DNA from: Sphingorhabdus sp. EL138
GTDB lineage: Bacteria > Pseudomonadota > Alphaproteobacteria > Sphingomonadales > Sphingomonadaceae
Assembly (NCBI RefSeq): GCF_945862485.1
Contig: NZ_CAMAYF010000002.1
Coordinates: forward strand, 62,001 to 126,000
Direction of reading: 5' to 3'
Length of the DNA: 64,000 nt
Both the position numbers and the translations under genes were made by a program. The notes below the pieces were generated by a model. The model did not search any database. It saw only the letters and a list, made by a program, of their open reading frames with translations, and was not told the origin of the DNA. This document shows positions 60,849 to 64,000 of this stretch, in pieces (position 1 is the stretch's first letter; every line of letters begins with the position of its first letter).

Positions 60849-61673
60849 TCATTCCCCTGAGAATATTGGTTTTTCCTTAGAGCCAAACACGCGGATAGCC
60901 GCGACATTATCCTTGGTACGTGACGTCCTATTCACAGCTTGTGCTTCCGTTTCAAAAGCCGAATGCAGATCGATACGTTGGGCAAGCCCGACAATCTGTT
61001 TGATCTCCGACAGGGCAATCGTCGCGTCATTGGCGATTTCCATGGCCACTTCGCGCGCGCGCGCCACAAAATCATCAGCAGGCGCGACTTCACACACCAT
61101 GCCCCAATCAAGTGCAGTTGCCGCATCAATGCGTTCGGCGCGCATCAAAATCCGCTTGGTCCGCAATATCCCGACATTGCGGGACAAAAGCCAGCCAAGG
61201 CCTGAATCGGTCGCGGAAGCCAGATTTTTGAACGGCGCTTGAAACCATGCTTTGTCAGACGCGATCACATAATCGGCGGCAAGGCACATGCCCATACCAA
61301 TACCAACGGCAAGACCGTTTGGCGCAGCAATTACTGGAATAGATACTGCGTGCAGACGACGCAGCAACGGATGAAAAAATGTTTCAACGCCGCCCATAAC
61401 GGGAAGTTTGTTATTGCCTTCCGCTAACGCCTTGCGATTACCCATCAGGTTCACACCGGCACAAAAAGCACGCCCCTCCCCTGTGATCATCAAAGCGCGG
61501 CATTTGCGGCGGGGCTTTGCAATTTCGTTCAGCACAGTTGCAATGGATTCGCCCATGTCCTGGCCCATCGCGTTTAAACGCTCTGGATCATTCAATGTCA
61601 TAATCGCAAGCGGGCCATCAAATTCAAGCCGAACGAAAGGATAGTCGATTGTTTCAACTGCTGCGTTTTCCAA
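60849..61673 (-). CDS. Enoyl-CoA hydratase/isomerase family protein
   Basis: Crotonase of 274 residues with oxyanion strands ITGEGRAFCAGVNL and NGLAVGIGMGMCLAADY. Neither usual hydratase glutamate is in place. An aspartate occurs in NLASATDSGLGWLLSRNVG, so an isomerase-like or other crotonase reaction is more likely. It lies downstream of the carboxymuconolactone decarboxylase-family and nitronate monooxygenase genes on the same strand. Confidence 0.83.
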   Translation of the reverse strand: MENAAVETIDYPFVRLEFDGPLAIMTLNDPERLNAMGQDMGESIATVLNEIAKPRRKCRALMITGEGRAFCAGVNLMGNRKALAEGNNKLPVMGGVETFFHPLLRRLHAVSIPVIAAPNGLAVGIGMGMCLAADYVIASDKAWFQAPFKNLASATDSGLGWLLSRNVGILRTKRILMRAERIDAATALDWGMVCEVAPADDFVARAREVAMEIANDATIALSEIKQIVGLAQRIDLHSAFETEAQAVNRTSRTKDNVAAIRVFGSKEKPIFSGE

Positions 61674-61709
61674 AACTAATTTCCCTTTTTATTTAATAGT
61701 CGGCTAGTG

Positions 61710-62285
61710 TTAGTCCTTGGACAATCTAGCTGCCTCATTTGCTTTTTTCCAGAAATCCCCGCCCAGAACTGCATCAATTTCAAGCTCAGCGACCTCGGAA
61801 ACGCGCACGAAAAGCATATATATGCCGATAACGTGGATCAATTCCACAATCTGGCGTGGGCTATAGAATGCGGCGACAGCGTTGAAGACAAAGTCATCCA
61901 CGCGTACTGTCTTTACGACCTGACGGGTGAAGGCGAGCAATGCGCGTTCACGCTCGTTAAACATGGGATCGCCAAAGCGATCATTGGCGATTGCCGCAAC
62001 TTTTTCGTCGGGAATGCCCATGGATTTGGAAACTTGAAGATGCTGCGCCCATTCATATTCGCCACGGTCAAGGTGAAGCACGGCAAGCACGCAAATCTGG
62101 CGCTCCAGTGGCGGAATTTCGATGCCTGACATCATCCCCTGCACGGCCATGCCGACGCCAGGCTGCATTGACACCGCATGGGCAAGCAGGCGGCTCATAC
62201 TTAGCTTCCCGCCGGGGGCATTGTCATAACGATCGCGTTGCTCAGGGGTGAGATCTTCAACGGCAACAAGCGGAATGCGGTTCAT
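61710..62285 (-). CDS. Carboxymuconolactone decarboxylase-family protein
   Basis: AhpD/CMD-like all-helical protein, 191 residues. ATG at 62285 has GAGAGG upstream; a TTG at 62300 is rejected. The core helix ERQICVLAVLHLDRGEYEWAQHLQVSKSMG carries the glutamate and histidine of the CMD site, but there is no CxxC, so peroxidase activity is unlikely. Function unknown; often found with ring- or terpene-degrading genes. Eleven bases after nitronate monooxygenase. Confidence 0.85.
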   Translation of the reverse strand: MNRIPLVAVEDLTPEQRDRYDNAPGGKLSMSRLLAHAVSMQPGVGMAVQGMMSGIEIPPLERQICVLAVLHLDRGEYEWAQHLQVSKSMGIPDEKVAAIANDRFGDPMFNERERALLAFTRQVVKTVRVDDFVFNAVAAFYSPRQIVELIHVIGIYMLFVRVSEVAELEIDAVLGGDFWKKANEAARLSKD

Positions 62286-62296
62286 GGATTTTCCTC

Positions 62297-63301
62297 TCAA
62301 TCAACGGATTTTGCGTCAAGTGCCTGGTCAACAAGGCGCGCAACGTCGGCATAGCTTGGCGTATCACAGGCTGCGACATATTCACGCCGTAAGCGATTGA
62401 TTAACTCTGCCGTAGTCGGAATGTCGTCAATCAGTTCAACCCCTTGGCCCGCACTCCAGATTGTCACCCATGGGACCGCACCCTCGGGCAATTCAGGCCG
62501 GATAGCTCCTGGTGGTATTTCGGGCAGATTGTCGGGATCAATTCCCACCCGCACCAATGATTTCTTAAGCCAGTTTGCTGCACCTCCTGCCACGCGCGGC
62601 GTGAAGATAAGGTCGTTTGATGCGCTCGAAACCAGCATCGCTTTATAATCATCCGGCGCGTTGGATTCCTGCGTGGCGATGAAACGGGTGCCGAGATAGG
62701 CAAGATCCGCACCAAGAATTTCAGCCGCACGGATGGCGGCACCGTTGCCAATGCAGCCGGCCATGATGATAGTGCCATCAAACATCTCTCGCACCCTGGG
62801 GATGAATGCCAGGTGATTGATTTGCCCTGAATGGCCGCCGCCGCCCGAACCGATGCATGTCAACCCGTCTGCCTTCGCCTCGATCGCCTTTTCTGCAAAA
62901 CGGATGTTGGTCACATCATGAAAGACCTTCCCACCCCAATCATGCACTTGGCGAATGAGATCAGTGGGATCGCCCATCGCGCTTATTATGATTTCGACTC
63001 CGTGCTTTGCGCAGACCTCAAGATGCCTGCGCATCTCATCATCTGGTAAGCGCGAGAGGTTGACCGCGATCGGTCCGATCCGCGCTTCAGGGTTCTCCCC
63101 CTTATGAATTTTCAGCGCTTCGCCGATTTGCTCCAGCCATGCCTCGAAAGTTCCGAAATCCTTTGCGTTTTGACGCGGCAGCGCTCCGATAAGGCCGCCT
63201 TTACATGCCTCACGCACCAGCGCGGGACTTGAAACGCGAAACATCGGCGCACATACAGCAGGTAAGTTCATGCGGTCTCGAAATGAATGGTCAAGCGCCA
63301 T
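62297..63301 (-). CDS. Nitronate monooxygenase-family FMN protein
   Basis: FMN-binding TIM-barrel enzyme of the NMO/2-nitropropane dioxygenase family, 334 residues. Opening LPAVCAPMFRVSSPALVREACKGGLIGALP, IGSGGGGHSGQINHL with the family histidine, MAGCIGNGAAIRAAEILGADLAYLGTRFIA for FMN phosphate binding. Members oxidise nitronates or act on unrelated enoyl/flavin substrates; in catabolic clusters they are often misnamed. First gene of a three-gene operon, divergent from nitroreductase. Confidence 0.88.
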   Translation of the reverse strand: MALDHSFRDRMNLPAVCAPMFRVSSPALVREACKGGLIGALPRQNAKDFGTFEAWLEQIGEALKIHKGENPEARIGPIAVNLSRLPDDEMRRHLEVCAKHGVEIIISAMGDPTDLIRQVHDWGGKVFHDVTNIRFAEKAIEAKADGLTCIGSGGGGHSGQINHLAFIPRVREMFDGTIIMAGCIGNGAAIRAAEILGADLAYLGTRFIATQESNAPDDYKAMLVSSASNDLIFTPRVAGGAANWLKKSLVRVGIDPDNLPEIPPGAIRPELPEGAVPWVTIWSAGQGVELIDDIPTTAELINRLRREYVAACDTPSYADVARLVDQALDAKSVD

Positions 63302-63391
63302 AAAAAGGGCATTCCTCTAAGTTTGATAGCTTTTTGTATTCAGTTTAATCGTATAGATATTTAAGCATCCGTATGGCAAGAGGATATCGAC

Positions 63392-64000
63392 GTGTGTTGG
63401 CGCATGCGCCGGATTATGGAGGGCATGGAATTGAGCACTGATTCAAAAATCGCTGAAGCCTATGAAGCCGTTGTCATGGGACGCCGAAGCATCAGGGGCT
63501 ACAAGCCGGACGCCGTTCCGATGGCGCTCGTCCGCGAAGTGATCGCTTTGGCCATGCGCGCGCCGTCGTCACTCAACACGCAGCCCTGGAACTTTACGGT
63601 GGTGAGCGGTGCAGCACTGGACGCCATCCGCCAAGGTAACACCGAACGCAATCTTGCCGGCGTGCCATCGTCGCGGGAATTTACCGCCAGCGAGGGCTAT
63701 GAAGGCGCCCACCGCGAACGCCAAATTGGTGTAGCCAAGCAATTGTTCGCGGCAATGGACATTGCCCGTGATGACAAAGTTAAGCGTAAAGAGTGGGTCT
63801 TGCGTGGGTTCCGCCAGTTCGACGCGCCGGTTTCAATCATCGTGACCTATGATAAGATACTGAAAGGTAATGACATCGCACCGTTTGACTGCGGCGCGGT
63901 GATTAATGCTCTGGTCAACGCAGCATGGTCACGCGGGCTCGGCTGCGTCATCAACAGCCAAGGCATCATGCAATCACCTGTAGTGCGTGAACATGCACAG
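63392..64000 (+). CDS. Nitroreductase-family FMN protein (3' end outside window)
   Basis: The open frame continues to the window end. It contains YEAVVMGRRSIRGYKPDAVP, then APSSLNTQPWNFTVV, both diagnostic of the FMN-dependent nitroreductase family, and later FDCGAVINALVNAAWSRGLG for the FMN/dimer interface. The start is uncertain: GTG 63392 has AAGAGGA at good spacing, while ATGs at 63404, 63416 and 63425 are in frame. Divergent from the nitronate monooxygenase operon across about 90 bases, where a shared promoter should lie. Substrate unknown. Confidence 0.9.
   Translation, partial: MCWRMRRIMEGMELSTDSKIAEAYEAVVMGRRSIRGYKPDAVPMALVREVIALAMRAPSSLNTQPWNFTVVSGAALDAIRQGNTERNLAGVPSSREFTASEGYEGAHRERQIGVAKQLFAAMDIARDDKVKRKEWVLRGFRQFDAPVSIIVTYDKILKGNDIAPFDCGAVINALVNAAWSRGLGCVINSQGIMQSPVVREHAQ

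Noticed and set aside
1..64000. CRISPR arrays, transposases, prophage genes
   Set aside because: No spaced direct repeats, transposase motifs or phage structural genes were found.

Overview
The window looks like the chromosome of a sphingomonad (Alphaproteobacteria, Sphingomonadales), probably a relative of Sphingopyxis or Sphingorhabdus. Supporting signs are the fused ispDF gene, a tandem-duplicated Hfq, the dusB-ntrB-ntrC-ntrY-ntrX block, a large TonB-dependent receptor, and a dense set of GMC, aldehyde dehydrogenase, SDR, crotonase and acyl-CoA genes. This is inferred from gene content; no rRNA gene is present. I see no insertion sequence, prophage or CRISPR array.

Bases 1-27,260 are a conserved housekeeping block. 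It opens with the end of a type II secretion operon (gspM, gspN, prepilin peptidase). A small lipoprotein/M28 peptidase pair, ettA and a four-gene inorganic-carbon operon (sbtA, an sbtB-like PII gene, beta carbonic anhydrase, flavin-binding protein) follow. Next come lipA and a COQ10-like gene, pncC and ispDF, then the nitrogen-regulation run dusB-ntrB-ntrC-ntrY-ntrX with a double Hfq and hflX. The opposite strand carries mazG and the tmk-holB-metG-tatD-retropepsin operon. A lytic transglycosylase and tRNA-Ser(UGA) close the block.

Bases 27,548-64,000 are a catabolic region built from short operons with local regulators. (a) A PaaG-like crotonase faces a TetR gene, followed by a periplasmic sulfatase whose stop codon abuts that of its formylglycine-generating enzyme, then an SGNH hydrolase. 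(b) A second TetR gene precedes a GMC oxidoreductase/aldehyde dehydrogenase pair; both promoters carry a similar TACTAG-type inverted repeat. (c) A beta-oxidation operon (acyl-CoA dehydrogenase, crotonase, FadH, zinc alcohol dehydrogenase) faces another hydratase across a perfect 14-bp palindrome. (d) A CYP101-like P450 operon (P450, SDR, ALDH, GMC, SDR) diverges from a LysR gene. (e) A sterol-desaturase-family membrane enzyme and a TonB-dependent receptor follow. (f) Two related TesB-like thioesterases flank an orphan AceF-type acyltransferase core, an acyl-CoA ligase and an SDR, next to a third TetR gene with a 27-bp palindrome. (g) A crotonase-carboxymuconolactone decarboxylase-nitronate monooxygenase operon faces a nitroreductase that runs off the window.

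Taken together, (a)-(g) could form a route for a hydrophobic, possibly sulfated, terpenoid- or sterol-like substrate: outer-membrane uptake, desulfation, P450 hydroxylation, oxidation of alcohol to aldehyde to acid, CoA activation, then modified beta-oxidation and thioester release. The enzyme families are well supported; the substrate and the unity of the pathway are inference.
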